64,000 nt of DNA. Source: Hymenobacter artigasi (GTDB taxonomy: Bacteria; Bacteroidota; Bacteroidia; Cytophagales; Hymenobacteraceae). The stretch lies in NCBI RefSeq assembly GCF_012275535.1, contig NZ_JAAVTK010000005.1, positions 186,001 to 250,000 on the forward strand. Reading direction: 5' to 3'. This document shows positions 1-8,441 of this stretch, in pieces. The translations under genes and the position numbers were made by a program. The first letter of the stretch is position 1; each line of letters opens with the position of its first letter. The notes below the pieces were generated by a model, which worked only from the letters and a program-made list of their open reading frames with translations, was not told the origin of the DNA and ran no database searches.

Positions 1-1
1 C

Positions 2-451
2 AACATCTTCTCGGAAGTGGAGCTACACGCCCGCCACGAGATTTTGCTGGAGGAATACCAGAAGAAAATTCAGATTGAAAGCCGCGTAATGGGCGATTTG
101 GCCATCAACCACATCATCCCGACCGCACTTTCATACCAGACCAAGCTGGTGGACAACGTGCGCGGCCTGCGTGAGCTCGGCCTCGACGACGAGCACAGCC
201 AGGTAACGCTGGAAATGATTAAAGCCATTTCCCGCTACGTTTCAACCATCAAGACCAACGCCGACGCTATGACGGAGGCGCGTAAGCAAGCCAACAAAAT
301 CGAAGATGCCCGCGAAAAGGCGGTCGCATACTGCGAAGAAGTGAAACCAAAATTCGACCCCATCCGCCGCGCCGTTGATAAGCTGGAGCAGATGGTGGCC
401 GACGAGGACTGGCCTCTGGTGAAGTACCGCGAACTATTGTTCAGCCGGTAA
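2..451 (+). CDS. glnN: glutamine synthetase type III, C-terminal fragment
   Basis: The reading frame is open from base 2, so this is the last ~149 residues of a gene that begins before the window. The helical text (IFSEVELHARHEILLEEYQ, then MGDLAINHIIPTALSYQTKL) resembles the C-terminal region of the large GSIII glutamine synthetases typical of Bacteroidota. These make glutamine from glutamate, ammonia and ATP in the cytoplasm. The catalytic beta-barrel is outside the window, so activity cannot be judged here. A hairpin with a T run follows 66 bases after the stop. The family call rests on recognition of the tail only. Confidence 0.82.
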   Translation, partial: NIFSEVELHARHEILLEEYQKKIQIESRVMGDLAINHIIPTALSYQTKLVDNVRGLRELGLDDEHSQVTLEMIKAISRYVSTIKTNADAMTEARKQANKIEDAREKAVAYCEEVKPKFDPIRRAVDKLEQMVADEDWPLVKYRELLFSR

Positions 452-517
452 TTCGTCAGCGGACGGAATCGGGTCCGGTGTTGGGTGGGAATTCTCGCCG
501 CGCCCCGGTTTTGAAAG

Positions 518-545
518 AGCCATCTCGGGTGAGGTGGCTTTTTTT
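518..545 (+). terminator. rho-independent terminator after the glutamine synthetase gene
   Basis: AGCCATCTC pairs with GAGGTGGCT (9 bp with one G-T pair) around a 4-base loop and is followed by seven T. It sits between the glutamine synthetase stop and the 3' end of the convergent gene. Confidence 0.75.
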
Positions 546-578
546 GGTGAACGGCCGCAATCGTTTGCAGTCCCGACT

Positions 579-1160
579 TTAGCCGTCTGATTCCGAAATC
601 TTATCTGCCCGGTGTATTTTGGGCGTTTTTGGGACTTTAGGAGCAGGGGCGGCCAGTAGGAGGGGCAGGCGGGGCGTTTTCGCGTCGTCGGCGTCGTTGG
701 CCAGCACCTCGGCGCTGCTGCCGGGGTCAGGTACCAGCATTTTCCAGGTGGCACTGCGCAGCTCGTCGAGCTTGTCCAGCGCTTCGCTGATGGTGGGATT
801 GGCCTTCAGCTTGTCAAATAAGCCGCTTTTGTTGCCCACGGTGATTAGCTTTTCAATGACAAAGGGCAGCACCCAGCCCACCACGTTAGACGCCAGCGCC
901 CCGCGCAGGCCCAGGCGCAGCAGCAGGCGCACGGTCATCTGCTCGATGAGCAGGACGCGGGCGGCGGGCAGCGCTTTATCGGCCAGGAAATCGGCCACCA
1001 GCTTGAGGTTGCCTTTTTCTACTTCGGCGCGCAGCACGTCCTGCACGCTATCTAGGGCGCGGGCGGCCAGCTGGCGAAACAAGCGGCCGGTTTGCCAGGC
1101 CGCCAGGCCAGTGAGGCGGGCGGCCCCGAGTATAGCAGGCAGGAAGCGCGGTTTTTTCAT
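579..1160 (-). CDS. hypothetical protein, 193 aa
   Basis: I do not recognise the family. The N-terminus (MKKPRFLPAILGAARLTGL) is basic and then hydrophobic or amphipathic. The middle is helical and Leu/Ala-rich, with one apolar stretch near residues 85-105 (ALASNVVGWVLPFVIEKLI) that could contact or cross the membrane. The last ~50 residues are Pro/Lys/Asp-rich and probably disordered. The opposite strand also has a long open frame (619-1167), but its composition is Ser/Arg-rich as expected of a shadow, so the minus frame was chosen. The gene is convergent with the glutamine synthetase gene and divergent from the next one. Confidence 0.6.
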   Translation of the reverse strand: MKKPRFLPAILGAARLTGLAAWQTGRLFRQLAARALDSVQDVLRAEVEKGNLKLVADFLADKALPAARVLLIEQMTVRLLLRLGLRGALASNVVGWVLPFVIEKLITVGNKSGLFDKLKANPTISEALDKLDELRSATWKMLVPDPGSSAEVLANDADDAKTPRLPLLLAAPAPKVPKTPKIHRADKISESDG

Positions 1161-1350
1161 GATTTGATAACGAAATAGTGGGCCTGGGTGCCTTGCACAA
1201 GGAACGCAGCAATGCTCAAATGGGTTAGGAGCGCGGGTGAGTAGTGATGGGAGAGGACAACGGAAAATTTGAAATTATCGCTAATTTCTATTGCACCTTT
1301 AACCCCCCACCTATTAATTTTCTGCCCAAGAGAGGTGTTTTTTCTTCTGT

Positions 1351-1716
1351 ATGTCTGATTTGCTGCTGGATATAAACTTACAACATCTGCCGGATGACTA
1401 TCTGGGGGGCGAATGGCGGGTAGCCAGTCGGGTGCTGAACCGCAACGACCCCGGCAGCCCGCTGGCCCTGGCCGAGCAGCTGGCGCTCATGCCGGGCCAC
1501 TTGGAAACCACGCCCGCGCCGCCCGGCCCCGGCCAGACCGGCAATTGGGCCGTGCTGCGCGACGAGCTCATGAACCGGCCGTATCTCAACTTCGAGCTGC
1601 CCAACGAGGCCACGCGTGCCCTGGTCACGCGCATGCGCCGCTCGGCCGATGGCTTGCATAGCCAGCTGAACCTGTACTTTGCGTCGGGTATGGAAATGCA
1701 GCTCGACCGCGCCTAG
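1351..1716 (+). CDS. hypothetical protein, 121 aa
   Basis: Small soluble protein (MSDLLLDINLQHLPDDYLGG...) with no signal peptide or membrane segment and no family I recognise. It starts at the first ATG after an AT-rich leader (1261-1350). Its stop is about 35 bases before the PAS-protein gene on the same strand, so the two are probably co-transcribed and end at the terminator at 2305-2328. Function unknown. Confidence 0.6.
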   Translation: MSDLLLDINLQHLPDDYLGGEWRVASRVLNRNDPGSPLALAEQLALMPGHLETTPAPPGPGQTGNWAVLRDELMNRPYLNFELPNEATRALVTRMRRSADGLHSQLNLYFASGMEMQLDRA

Positions 1717-1751
1717 TATTTTCTCATTTTGGTTTTTAAGCTTCTCTACTC

Positions 1752-2279
1752 GTGAGCACTCCGCAAGCAGTTACCCCATTGCCCGCCATCGCCCAAAACG
1801 GGCTGGTTGGGCCCGAGCAGTTCACCTTTTTGGCTGATGTGATTCCGCAGCTGGTCTGGATTACCGACCAGAATGGGTTTCATACCTATTTTAATCAGCG
1901 CTGGACGGCCTTTACGGGCTACGTATTGGCCGACAGCGTGGGGCCGGATATGTGGAACAACCTGCTGCACCCCGATGACCGCGCCCGCGCCCGGGAGGTG
2001 TGGGGCCACTCGCTGGCAACCGGCGATGATTATAACATTGAGTATCGCTTCAAGGCCAAGGATGGCTCGTACCGCTGGTTTCTGGGGCAGGCCCTGCCGC
2101 GCCGGGGCGATGACGGCCAGATTATCGCCTGGTTTGGCACCTGCACCGATATTCAGGAGCAGCGCCAGATGCGCGAGCAGCTGGAAGCCGCCTATTCGGA
2201 CCTCGAAGCCAAGGTGATGTTCCGGACGCTGGATTTGGAGCGCGAGGTGAAGGAGCTGCGCGAAGCGGCTGGGAAGTAG
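1752..2279 (+). CDS. stand-alone PAS domain protein
   Basis: 175 aa with a GTG start. Residues ~25-140 form a PAS fold of the PAS_3 type: PQLVWITDQNGFHTYFNQRW, then a WNNLLHPDDRARA turn, then the PAC part with YRFKAKDGSYRWFLG and GTCTDI. The last ~35 residues form a charged helix that could be a coiled coil. No kinase, GGDEF or DNA-binding domain follows, and the gene ends at its own terminator. It may sense a small ligand or redox state and act through a partner protein; the ligand cannot be read from the sequence. No typical heme or flavin motif (such as the LOV NCRFLQ box) is visible. Confidence 0.82.
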   Translation: MSTPQAVTPLPAIAQNGLVGPEQFTFLADVIPQLVWITDQNGFHTYFNQRWTAFTGYVLADSVGPDMWNNLLHPDDRARAREVWGHSLATGDDYNIEYRFKAKDGSYRWFLGQALPRRGDDGQIIAWFGTCTDIQEQRQMREQLEAAYSDLEAKVMFRTLDLEREVKELREAAGK

Positions 2280-2304
2280 TAGATTATCGAATAAGTGGTA
2301 TTTG

Positions 2305-2328
2305 AAACGGCTCCTCGGAGCCGTTTTT
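2305..2328 (+). terminator. rho-independent terminator after the PAS-protein gene
   Basis: A perfect 10-bp stem, AAACGGCTCC with GGAGCCGTTT, around a 2-base loop, ending in T's. It separates the 1351-2279 pair from the oxidoreductase gene. Confidence 0.88.
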
Positions 2329-2392
2329 CGTTAGTAGACGTGGCACTTGCCAATTCACCGGGCCGCTCAGGCTGCCCCAGCGTTTTCTACTT

Positions 2393-3373
2393 ATGAATGC
2401 CATTGTTATCCAGCAGGCCGGCGGGCCTGAGGTTCTGCAGCTTCGGCCGCAACCCAAGCCCACGCCTGCCGCCCACGAAGTGCTCATCCGCGTACACGCC
2501 GCCGGCGTGAACCGGCCCGATGTGCTGATGCGCCAGGGCAAATATGCCGGCAGCGGCGACGTAGCCGGCCTGGTACCCGGCCTGGAAATAGCCGGCACTA
2601 TCGAAATCGCCGGCACCGACGTGACGCGCTGGCACCCCGGCGATGCCGTGTGCGCCCTGCTGCCCGCCGGTGGCTATGCCGAGTACGCCGTGGTAGATGC
2701 CCGCCACTGCCTGCCCGTGCCCGCCGTCCTAAGCATGATAGAAGCTGCCGCCTTGCCCGAAACCGTGTTCACGGTGTGGCACAACGTGTTTCAGCGCGGC
2801 AACCTGCAGCCCGGTGAGACGCTGCTGGTGCACGGCGGCAGCAGCGGCATTGGCACCACGGCCATTCAGTTGGCGCGGGCACTGGGCAGCCCCGTGGCCA
2901 TCACGGCCGGCGATGAAGCCAAGTGCAGCGCCTGCCGGGAGTTGGGTGCCGACTGGGCCATCAACTACAAAGCCGAAGACTTTGAAGAAGTGCTAAACGC
3001 AGAGGGCGTGGACGTGGTGCTCGACATGATTGGCGGCGACTACATCGCCAAAAACCTGCGCCTGCTGAAGGACGATGGCCGCCTGGTATTCATAAATGCC
3101 ATGCAGGGTGCCAAGGGCGAATTCAACGCGCTGGAAGTGATGCGCCGCCGCCTGAGCATCACGGGCAGCACCTTGCGGCCCCGCTCGGCCGATTTTAAGG
3201 CGGCGCTGGCCGCGGAGGTGGAAAAGCACGTTTGGCCTCTGATTGCTGCCGGGAAGTTTCGGCCGGTCATGTACAAAACCTTCCCATTAGCCGAAGCTTC
3301 GGCGGCGCACGAGCTAATGGAAAGCAGTGCCCACATTGGGAAGATTGTACTGGAAGTCAACGTTGCGGATTAG
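2393..3373 (+). CDS. NAD(P)H-quinone oxidoreductase, zinc-free MDR family (PIG3-like)
   Basis: 326 aa, the usual length for this family. The N-terminal GroES-like part includes VNRPDVLMRQGKY and PGLEIAGTIEIAG. The Rossmann part carries LLVHGGSSGIGTTAIQLAR (from about residue 144), the NADPH-binding glycine motif of the zeta-crystallin/PIG3 branch. The cysteine and histidine ligands of zinc alcohol dehydrogenases are absent. Family members reduce quinones or other electrophilic carbonyls with NADPH in the cytoplasm. The gene is monocistronic, after a terminator and before a nested inverted repeat whose first bases overlap its TAG stop. The physiological substrate is unknown. Confidence 0.88.
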   Translation: MNAIVIQQAGGPEVLQLRPQPKPTPAAHEVLIRVHAAGVNRPDVLMRQGKYAGSGDVAGLVPGLEIAGTIEIAGTDVTRWHPGDAVCALLPAGGYAEYAVVDARHCLPVPAVLSMIEAAALPETVFTVWHNVFQRGNLQPGETLLVHGGSSGIGTTAIQLARALGSPVAITAGDEAKCSACRELGADWAINYKAEDFEEVLNAEGVDVVLDMIGGDYIAKNLRLLKDDGRLVFINAMQGAKGEFNALEVMRRRLSITGSTLRPRSADFKAALAAEVEKHVWPLIAAGKFRPVMYKTFPLAEASAAHELMESSAHIGKIVLEVNVAD

Positions 3374-3524
3374 CCGCATAGCGGCGACAGGTTTGTAGAA
3401 AAACACACAGGTAAGCGGTAAAGCCGCGTAGCGGCGACAGGCTTTCCAGTATTTCTGTCACCGCTACGCGGCTTTATTCTACTTCTCTGCTGCTTACTAC
3501 AAACCTGTCGCCGCTACGCGGCTA
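3371..3524. repeat. nested double inverted repeat (family A)
   Basis: Outer arms 3371-3398 and 3497-3524 (28 nt, one mismatch) enclose inner arms 3420-3440 and 3455-3475 (21 nt, one mismatch). Each arm contains its own small palindrome, GCCGC-GTA-GCGGC or close to it, followed by GACAG. It lies between convergent genes and starts on the stop codon of the quinone oxidoreductase. Confidence 0.9.
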
Positions 3525-3607
3525 GTTTGCAAATTGGACAATGTTAGAGGAGCGCGAGGTTTTTCTTAGCAAGAGGCGGCCGGCTGGAAGTTGCTCCCGG
3601 CCCTCGT

Positions 3608-5056
3608 TTACTCCCCGTGTAGCGGTGGTGCGGGCAGCCGGAATATATCGCGCAGGGCGCGGCGAGCCGCGTAATAGCCGCACATGCCGTGTACGCCGCC
3701 GCCGGGAGGCGTGGCCGAGGAACACAGATACAGTCCCCGTTGCGAGGTGCGGTAGGGCGAGGCCCGTAGGGCCGGACGCGTGAACAGCTGGCCAATATCA
3801 AGTACCCCGCCGTTGATGTCGCCGCCCACGTAGTTGGGGTTGTACTCCTCCATCTGGGCCGTGTCGAAAGTGTGGCGGGCCAGAATGCGGTCGCGAAAGC
3901 CGGGCGCAAACCGTTCCACCTGACACTCGATGGCGGCCGTCATGTCCACGCGTGAGCCGTTGGGGACGTGGCAGTAGGCCCAGGCGGTATGCTGCCCGGC
4001 CGGGGCGCGGGTGGCGTCAAAGAGGCTTTGCTGGGCCAGCAGTACGAAGGGCCGGGCCGCGTGCTGGCCCCGTGCCGAGGCTTGCTCACTGGCGGCAATC
4101 TCGGCCAGCGTATTGCCCAGGTGAATGGTGCCGGCTTGGGCACATTCGGGCGCGGTGAAGGGAATGGGCGCGGCCAGCGCCCAATCGATTTTGAATACGC
4201 CCATGCCGTAGCGGTAGCGCCGCAGCTGCCACTGGTAAATACTCGACAGGCTGTGCCCGGCAATCTGGAGCAGCTGCGCCGGCGTGACGTCGAGCAGCAC
4301 CGCCCGCGCCGCTGGCAGCTGCGCCAGCGAGCGCACGTAAGTCCCGGTTTCGACCCGCCCGCCCAGGGCCACGAAGTGCGCCAGCAACGCATCGGCAATG
4401 GCCTGCGAGCCGCCTTTGGGAAGGGGCCAGCCGCCGCGGTGGGCCGCAATGAGCAGCACCAGGGCAGCGGCCGAAGTGGTGAGGTTGCTCAGCGGCTGTA
4501 TGGCGTGGGCGGCCATGCCGGCGAGTAGGCCTTTGGCTTTTTCGTGGGTGAAGCGCCGCGCCAGTACCGTGGCCGGGAGCAGCGCTGAGAGGCCAAACCG
4601 GGCCATATCGAGTGGGTGCCGGGGGAAATGCAGCGGGGCCAGCACGTCGTTGGCAATGTTTGGCCACCGGGCCACGAGCGGGCCGAGCAGACGCTGGTAG
4701 GCCTCGGCATCAAGGCCAAGGCTACTAGCGGTGTCGGTCAGCGACGCGGCCACGGCGGCGGTGCCGTCGTCGAACGGGTGGGCGGCGGCTACGGGCGGCG
4801 TGAGGTATTCCAGCCCGTAGCGGGCCAGCGGCAGCGTTTGGAAATAGGGCGAGGCCGCCGCCAGCGGGTGAATGGCGGAGCAGATATCGTGGCGAAAACC
4901 GGGCAGGGTGAGCTCGGCCGTGCGCAGGCCGCCGCCTATTTCCCGCTTGCCTTCGAGCAGTAGCACCGACAAGCCCGCCTGCTGCATCACAATGGCCGCC
5001 GCCAGCCCATTAGGGCCGGAACCAACGACGACTGCATCATAGCTGGGCGTACTCAT
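3608..5056 (-). CDS. FAD-dependent oxidoreductase of the phytoene desaturase / PYROXD2 type
   Basis: 482 aa. The N-terminal dinucleotide-binding fold is clear (VVVGSGPNGLAAAIVMQQAG at 9-28, then LLLEGKREIGGGLRT), and the C-terminal FAD loop GLYLCSSATPPGGGVHGMCG ends in AARRAL. This layout belongs to the phytoene-dehydrogenase-related NAD(P)/FAD oxidoreductases. Bona fide carotenoid desaturases such as CrtI are closely similar, but the CHPGGGV-type end and lack of crt neighbours argue for the broader PYROXD2-like group with unknown substrate. It is divergent from ispG across a 281-bp spacer. Confidence 0.8.
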   Translation of the reverse strand: MSTPSYDAVVVGSGPNGLAAAIVMQQAGLSVLLLEGKREIGGGLRTAELTLPGFRHDICSAIHPLAAASPYFQTLPLARYGLEYLTPPVAAAHPFDDGTAAVAASLTDTASSLGLDAEAYQRLLGPLVARWPNIANDVLAPLHFPRHPLDMARFGLSALLPATVLARRFTHEKAKGLLAGMAAHAIQPLSNLTTSAAALVLLIAAHRGGWPLPKGGSQAIADALLAHFVALGGRVETGTYVRSLAQLPAARAVLLDVTPAQLLQIAGHSLSSIYQWQLRRYRYGMGVFKIDWALAAPIPFTAPECAQAGTIHLGNTLAEIAASEQASARGQHAARPFVLLAQQSLFDATRAPAGQHTAWAYCHVPNGSRVDMTAAIECQVERFAPGFRDRILARHTFDTAQMEEYNPNYVGGDINGGVLDIGQLFTRPALRASPYRTSQRGLYLCSSATPPGGGVHGMCGYYAARRALRDIFRLPAPPLHGE

Positions 5057-5286
5057 GTGGGGCGGGGTTGAGGGTGTATTATTATGTAAAAGAACGTCGA
5101 CAATTTCTCATCTCAAGCCGGCCAACCGCCTCGTCATTCAATCGCAACAATCGGGCTGACTGGCTCAGGCGTTGCAGAAACATGGTTAGGCGTGGGTCAT
5201 TCGAAGCTCAAGGGGGAAGCAGTACCAGTTGCTCAGTTAGCCAACAGAATCGCGCATTCGCGCTACGCCGCCGCCCGCTAAGGCTT

Positions 5287-5294
5287 TACCTTTG
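5287..5294 (+). promoter_or_regulatory. putative Bacteroidota -7 promoter element for ispG
   Basis: TACCTTTG matches the TAnnTTTG -7 consensus of the Bacteroidota primary sigma factor and lies 43 bases before the ATG chosen for ispG. No clear TTTG -33 box is visible at the usual distance, so the call is tentative. Confidence 0.45.
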
Positions 5295-5337
5295 CCATAC
5301 GGCGCAACTTTCGCCCACCGCCCCTGGTTTTTGGATT

Positions 5338-7332
5338 ATGAACAAAACGTATTGCCCCAGCCTCACTGAATACAAGCGCCGCGTGGCCCGCGTGGTTAAC
5401 ATTGGCGGCGTGCCGATGGGCGGCGACTACCCCATCCGCGTGCAGAGCATGACCACCGTGGACACGATGGACACGATGGGCTCGGTGGAGCAGACGCTGC
5501 GCATGGTAGAGGCCGGCTGCGAATACGTGCGCATCACCGCGCCCAGCATGAAGGAGGCTCAGAACCTGCTGGAAATCAAGAAGGAGCTGCGCAAGCGGGG
5601 CTGCAACGTGCCGCTCATCGCCGACATTCACTTTACGCCCAATGCCGCCGAGCTGGCCGCCCGCATCGTGGAGAAAGTGCGCGTGAACCCCGGCAACTAC
5701 GCCGATAAAAAGAAGTTCGAAGAAATTGAATACACCGACGCCACCTACGCGGCCGAGGTGGAGCGCATCCGCGAGCGGTTCCGGCCGCTGGTCCAGATTT
5801 GCAAGCAGCACGGCACCGCCATGCGCATCGGCACCAACCACGGCTCGCTGAGCGACCGGATTCTAAGCCGCTATGGCGATACGCCCCTGGGCATGGTGGA
5901 GTCGGCGCTGGAGTTCCTGCGCCTCTGCGAAGAGGAAAACTACTACGACGTGGTGCTGAGCATGAAGGCCAGCAACACCCAGGTGATGGTGCAGGCCTAC
6001 CGCCTGCTGGTGCAAAAGCTCGACGAAGAAGGCCTGCAGCCCTACCCGCTGCACCTGGGCGTGACCGAGGCCGGCGAGGCCGAAGACGGCCGCATCAAGA
6101 GCGCCGTGGGCATCGGCACGCTGCTTGAAGACGGCCTCGGCGATACCGTGCGCGTGTCGCTCACCGAAGCCCCCGAAGCCGAAGCCCCGGTGGCCCGCAT
6201 GCTGATTGACCGCTACACGGGGCGGGCGGCCACGGCCCGGCCCATCAAGCCGCTGGTGGGCGAGGAGCCCATCAATCCGTTCCAGTATTTCCGCCGCCAC
6301 ACCCACGAGGTGGCCAATTTCGGCGGGCAGAACGTGCCCCGTGTGGTAGCCGATTTATCGCGCCTGCCACACCTGGAGTACGCCGACCTGCGCGCCGCCG
6401 GCCACCTGTATTCGCCCTTCCTCGATAAGTTTCAGATGGGCGACCTCGGGGCCGACTACATCTACACCGGCGAGCGGCCCGTGCCCTACATGCTGCCCAA
6501 CGGCCTGAAGGAAATCGTGACCTTCACGGCCTGGCGTGACGCCGGCCACCGTCCCGAGCATTACCCACTAATGACGCCCGACGGCTACCTGGCCACCACG
6601 CCCGCGCAGCGCCATCCGCAGCTCAATTTCCTGCTGGCCGACCTGGCGGCTCTCACGCCCGAAATGCTTCAGCACCTGCTCATCGACCACACCGTGGTGC
6701 TGACGCTGGAAACCAGCAACGCCCACGCCATGCCGGAGCTGCGCCGGGCCTTTTTCGACCTCATCAATGCCGGCATCACCTGCCCGGTGGTGGTGCGCCG
6801 CTGCTACACCGTCGATAACCCCGCCCAAACCCAGCTCGATGCCGCTACCGACGTGGGTGGTTTGCTCATCGACGGCCTCGGCGACGGCATTGCGCTCTGC
6901 ACCGACGCCCTGCCCAACCAGGAGCAGGAAGCCTGGCTGCGCGATATCGATACCCTGAACCAGCTCAGCTTCGGCATCCTGCAGGCGGCGCGCACGCGCA
7001 TGAGCAAAACCGAATACATCAGCTGCCCCAGCTGCGGCCGCACCCTGTTCGATTTGCAGGAAACCACGGCCATGATTCGCAAGCGCACCGACCACCTTAA
7101 GGGCATCAAAATCGGCATCATGGGCTGCATCGTGAACGGCCCCGGCGAAATGGCCGATGCCGACTACGGCTACGTGGGCGTGGGCAAGGGCAAAATTGCC
7201 CTCTACCGTGGCCAGGAAGTCATCAAGAAATCGGTGCCCGAAGAACGGGCCGTGGACGACCTGATTGAGTTGATGCGCGAGGACGGGAAGTGGATTGAGA
7301 AGGAGGTGGTGGAGGAGCCGGTGGGAGTTTAG
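5338..7332 (+). CDS. ispG: 4-hydroxy-3-methylbut-2-enyl diphosphate synthase (long form)
   Basis: 664 aa from the ATG at 5338. An upstream frame runs to 5068, but its 90 extra residues look random and the family begins with text like YCPSLTEYKRR. IspG converts methylerythritol cyclodiphosphate to HMBPP in the MEP isoprenoid pathway, using a 4Fe-4S cluster. Cluster ligands are visible: Cys563 and Cys566 in ISCPSCGRTLFD, and Cys597 in GCIVNGPGE. The TIM-barrel part is N-terminal (GGVPMGGDYPIRVQSMTTVD; IADIHFTP). The roughly 250-residue insert between barrel and cluster domain is normal for Bacteroidota, Chlamydia and plants and explains the length compared with ~370 aa in E. coli. Confidence 0.95.
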   Translation: MNKTYCPSLTEYKRRVARVVNIGGVPMGGDYPIRVQSMTTVDTMDTMGSVEQTLRMVEAGCEYVRITAPSMKEAQNLLEIKKELRKRGCNVPLIADIHFTPNAAELAARIVEKVRVNPGNYADKKKFEEIEYTDATYAAEVERIRERFRPLVQICKQHGTAMRIGTNHGSLSDRILSRYGDTPLGMVESALEFLRLCEEENYYDVVLSMKASNTQVMVQAYRLLVQKLDEEGLQPYPLHLGVTEAGEAEDGRIKSAVGIGTLLEDGLGDTVRVSLTEAPEAEAPVARMLIDRYTGRAATARPIKPLVGEEPINPFQYFRRHTHEVANFGGQNVPRVVADLSRLPHLEYADLRAAGHLYSPFLDKFQMGDLGADYIYTGERPVPYMLPNGLKEIVTFTAWRDAGHRPEHYPLMTPDGYLATTPAQRHPQLNFLLADLAALTPEMLQHLLIDHTVVLTLETSNAHAMPELRRAFFDLINAGITCPVVVRRCYTVDNPAQTQLDAATDVGGLLIDGLGDGIALCTDALPNQEQEAWLRDIDTLNQLSFGILQAARTRMSKTEYISCPSCGRTLFDLQETTAMIRKRTDHLKGIKIGIMGCIVNGPGEMADADYGYVGVGKGKIALYRGQEVIKKSVPEERAVDDLIELMREDGKWIEKEVVEEPVGV

Positions 7333-7345
7333 TTTGTTTTTGCGA

Positions 7346-7663
7346 ATGAAAATCCAATTGTTTGCCGGCTCAATTGACCTTGGGATAGTTGAGTCAAAAG
7401 TTATTGATGATTCAATGGGAGTAGTCGGAGGTGTTTTACAGCCTTCAATGGCTTATTTAACGAAATTTCAGTCCTATTTCCGTTCACATACACTACAGTC
7501 CAATTGGACAGTATTGGCAGATTTAGAGTTAAAAGGAGTAATTGATTTTGATAAAACGCTGGAATGTGCCGGCGGCATTTGCCTCACCGACATCGAAGAA
7601 TGTGATGAAATTAACGTAGAATTCTGCGGACTTAATCAGCATGTAATGAGTATGATTAGGTAG
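7346..7663 (+). CDS. hypothetical protein, 105 aa, low GC
   Basis: Starts at ATG 7346 (MKIQLFAGSIDLGIVESKVI), 13 bases after the ispG stop; longer frames overlap ispG and are unlikely. Mixed alpha/beta composition, several Cys near the end (LECAGGICLTDIEECDEINV), no signal peptide. I do not recognise the family. The base composition is clearly lower in GC than both neighbours and codons end in A/T more often, which suggests later acquisition. Whether it is read through from ispG or has its own promoter is not clear. Confidence 0.55.
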   Translation: MKIQLFAGSIDLGIVESKVIDDSMGVVGGVLQPSMAYLTKFQSYFRSHTLQSNWTVLADLELKGVIDFDKTLECAGGICLTDIEECDEINVEFCGLNQHVMSMIR

Positions 7664-7689
7664 TGGGTTGCGGTAATTAATTAGGAAGA

Positions 7690-8151
7690 CTACCTACACT
7701 TTTCCTTGCGCCGCGTGTCAATGACGTGCGCGATTTTCCAGCCCTCAGCCAGCTTCACCAGCTGGAACGAGTCGTAGCCGCAGTGGCTGAACTTGCTGCC
7801 CAGGTAGAACTCGTAGGGTGCCCACACACTGGCTAAGTTGGCATCGATGAGCACGCGCTCGAACTGCACCCGTTCGTCCCAGATTTCGGGGTGGGGCGTG
7901 CCCACGGCTTTCAGGAAGCCGTTGATAGATTCGATTTCCAGCGTGGGCGGCTGGCTGGGCTTGCCGCCAAAACCGTGGAACACGGCCGCCGGGGCCAGGG
8001 TGCGGCGTACGGCGGTACTGTCGCCGCGCCGCATGCCATCGAAAAACGCGGTGACGGTTTGCTTTACGGCATCTGCCTCAGCAGGAGCTTTTTGGGCGTG
8101 AAGGGCGGGGGTGGAGAGGGCTAGTAGCAGCGGGAGCAGCAGGCGTTTCAT
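7690..8151 (-). CDS. secreted NTF2-like (SnoaL / lumazine-binding fold) protein
   Basis: 153 aa from the ATG at 8151, which gives a clean signal peptide (MKRLLLPLLLALSTPALHAQ, cleavage after AHA-Q). The frame extends further upstream to 8358, but this start is strongly preferred. The mature part is a cone-shaped NTF2 fold: VKQTVTAFFDGMRRGDSTAVRRTL, LAPAAVFHG, then a C-terminal FQLVKLAEGWKIAHVIDTRR strand pair typical of DUF4440/lumazine-binding relatives. No catalytic residues can be assigned. It probably acts in the periplasm with an unknown ligand. Confidence 0.75.
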   Translation of the reverse strand: MKRLLLPLLLALSTPALHAQKAPAEADAVKQTVTAFFDGMRRGDSTAVRRTLAPAAVFHGFGGKPSQPPTLEIESINGFLKAVGTPHPEIWDERVQFERVLIDANLASVWAPYEFYLGSKFSHCGYDSFQLVKLAEGWKIAHVIDTRRKEKCR

Positions 8152-8256
8152 CGGTTTCACTTTTAGGCGGCAATAAGTCCTAAAGAAAGCAGGCCGCGCT
8201 GCAAATCTTTCTGGCGCGGCGAATGTTACCTTAGTGACTTCTAAATCTGCTTTGAT

Positions 8257-8430
8257 ATGAACGGCAAGAACCTTTTCAACTTCGGTCCCGTGCTCGGTTA
8301 TTACTTCCGTAAGAACGACCCCAACCGCAAGAACAACTTCAATATGAAGACCATGCACTTCATCAATAAGCTCAGCCTGGCGATGTTCCTGGTATGCCTG
8401 GTGGTGATGTTCGTGCGCTATGTGCTGTAG
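8257..8430 (+). CDS. small membrane protein, 57 aa (resembles DUF6728)
   Basis: A short frame, MNGKNLFNFGPVLGYYFRKN..., with a polar N-terminal half rich in Asn, Lys and Arg and one C-terminal transmembrane helix (LSLAMFLVCLVVMFVRYVL). The text resembles the small DUF6728 proteins of Cytophagales from memory; this was not searched. It begins in the 290-bp gap between the NTF2-like and YjbR genes and ends 11 bases before the YjbR start, so the two are probably one transcript. Third-position GC is high and there is no stop within the frame, supporting coding. Confidence 0.68.
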   Translation: MNGKNLFNFGPVLGYYFRKNDPNRKNNFNMKTMHFINKLSLAMFLVCLVVMFVRYVL

Positions 8431-8441
8431 GCTGACTTCAT

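Noticed and set aside
619..1167. Plus-strand frame of 182 codons opposite the 193-aa hypothetical gene
   Set aside because: Ser/Arg-rich shadow; the minus frame has a plausible N-terminus and amphipathic helices.
5068..5337. N-terminal extension of IspG by 90 residues
   Set aside because: The translation is not similar to any IspG start and includes the divergent promoter region with the -7 element.
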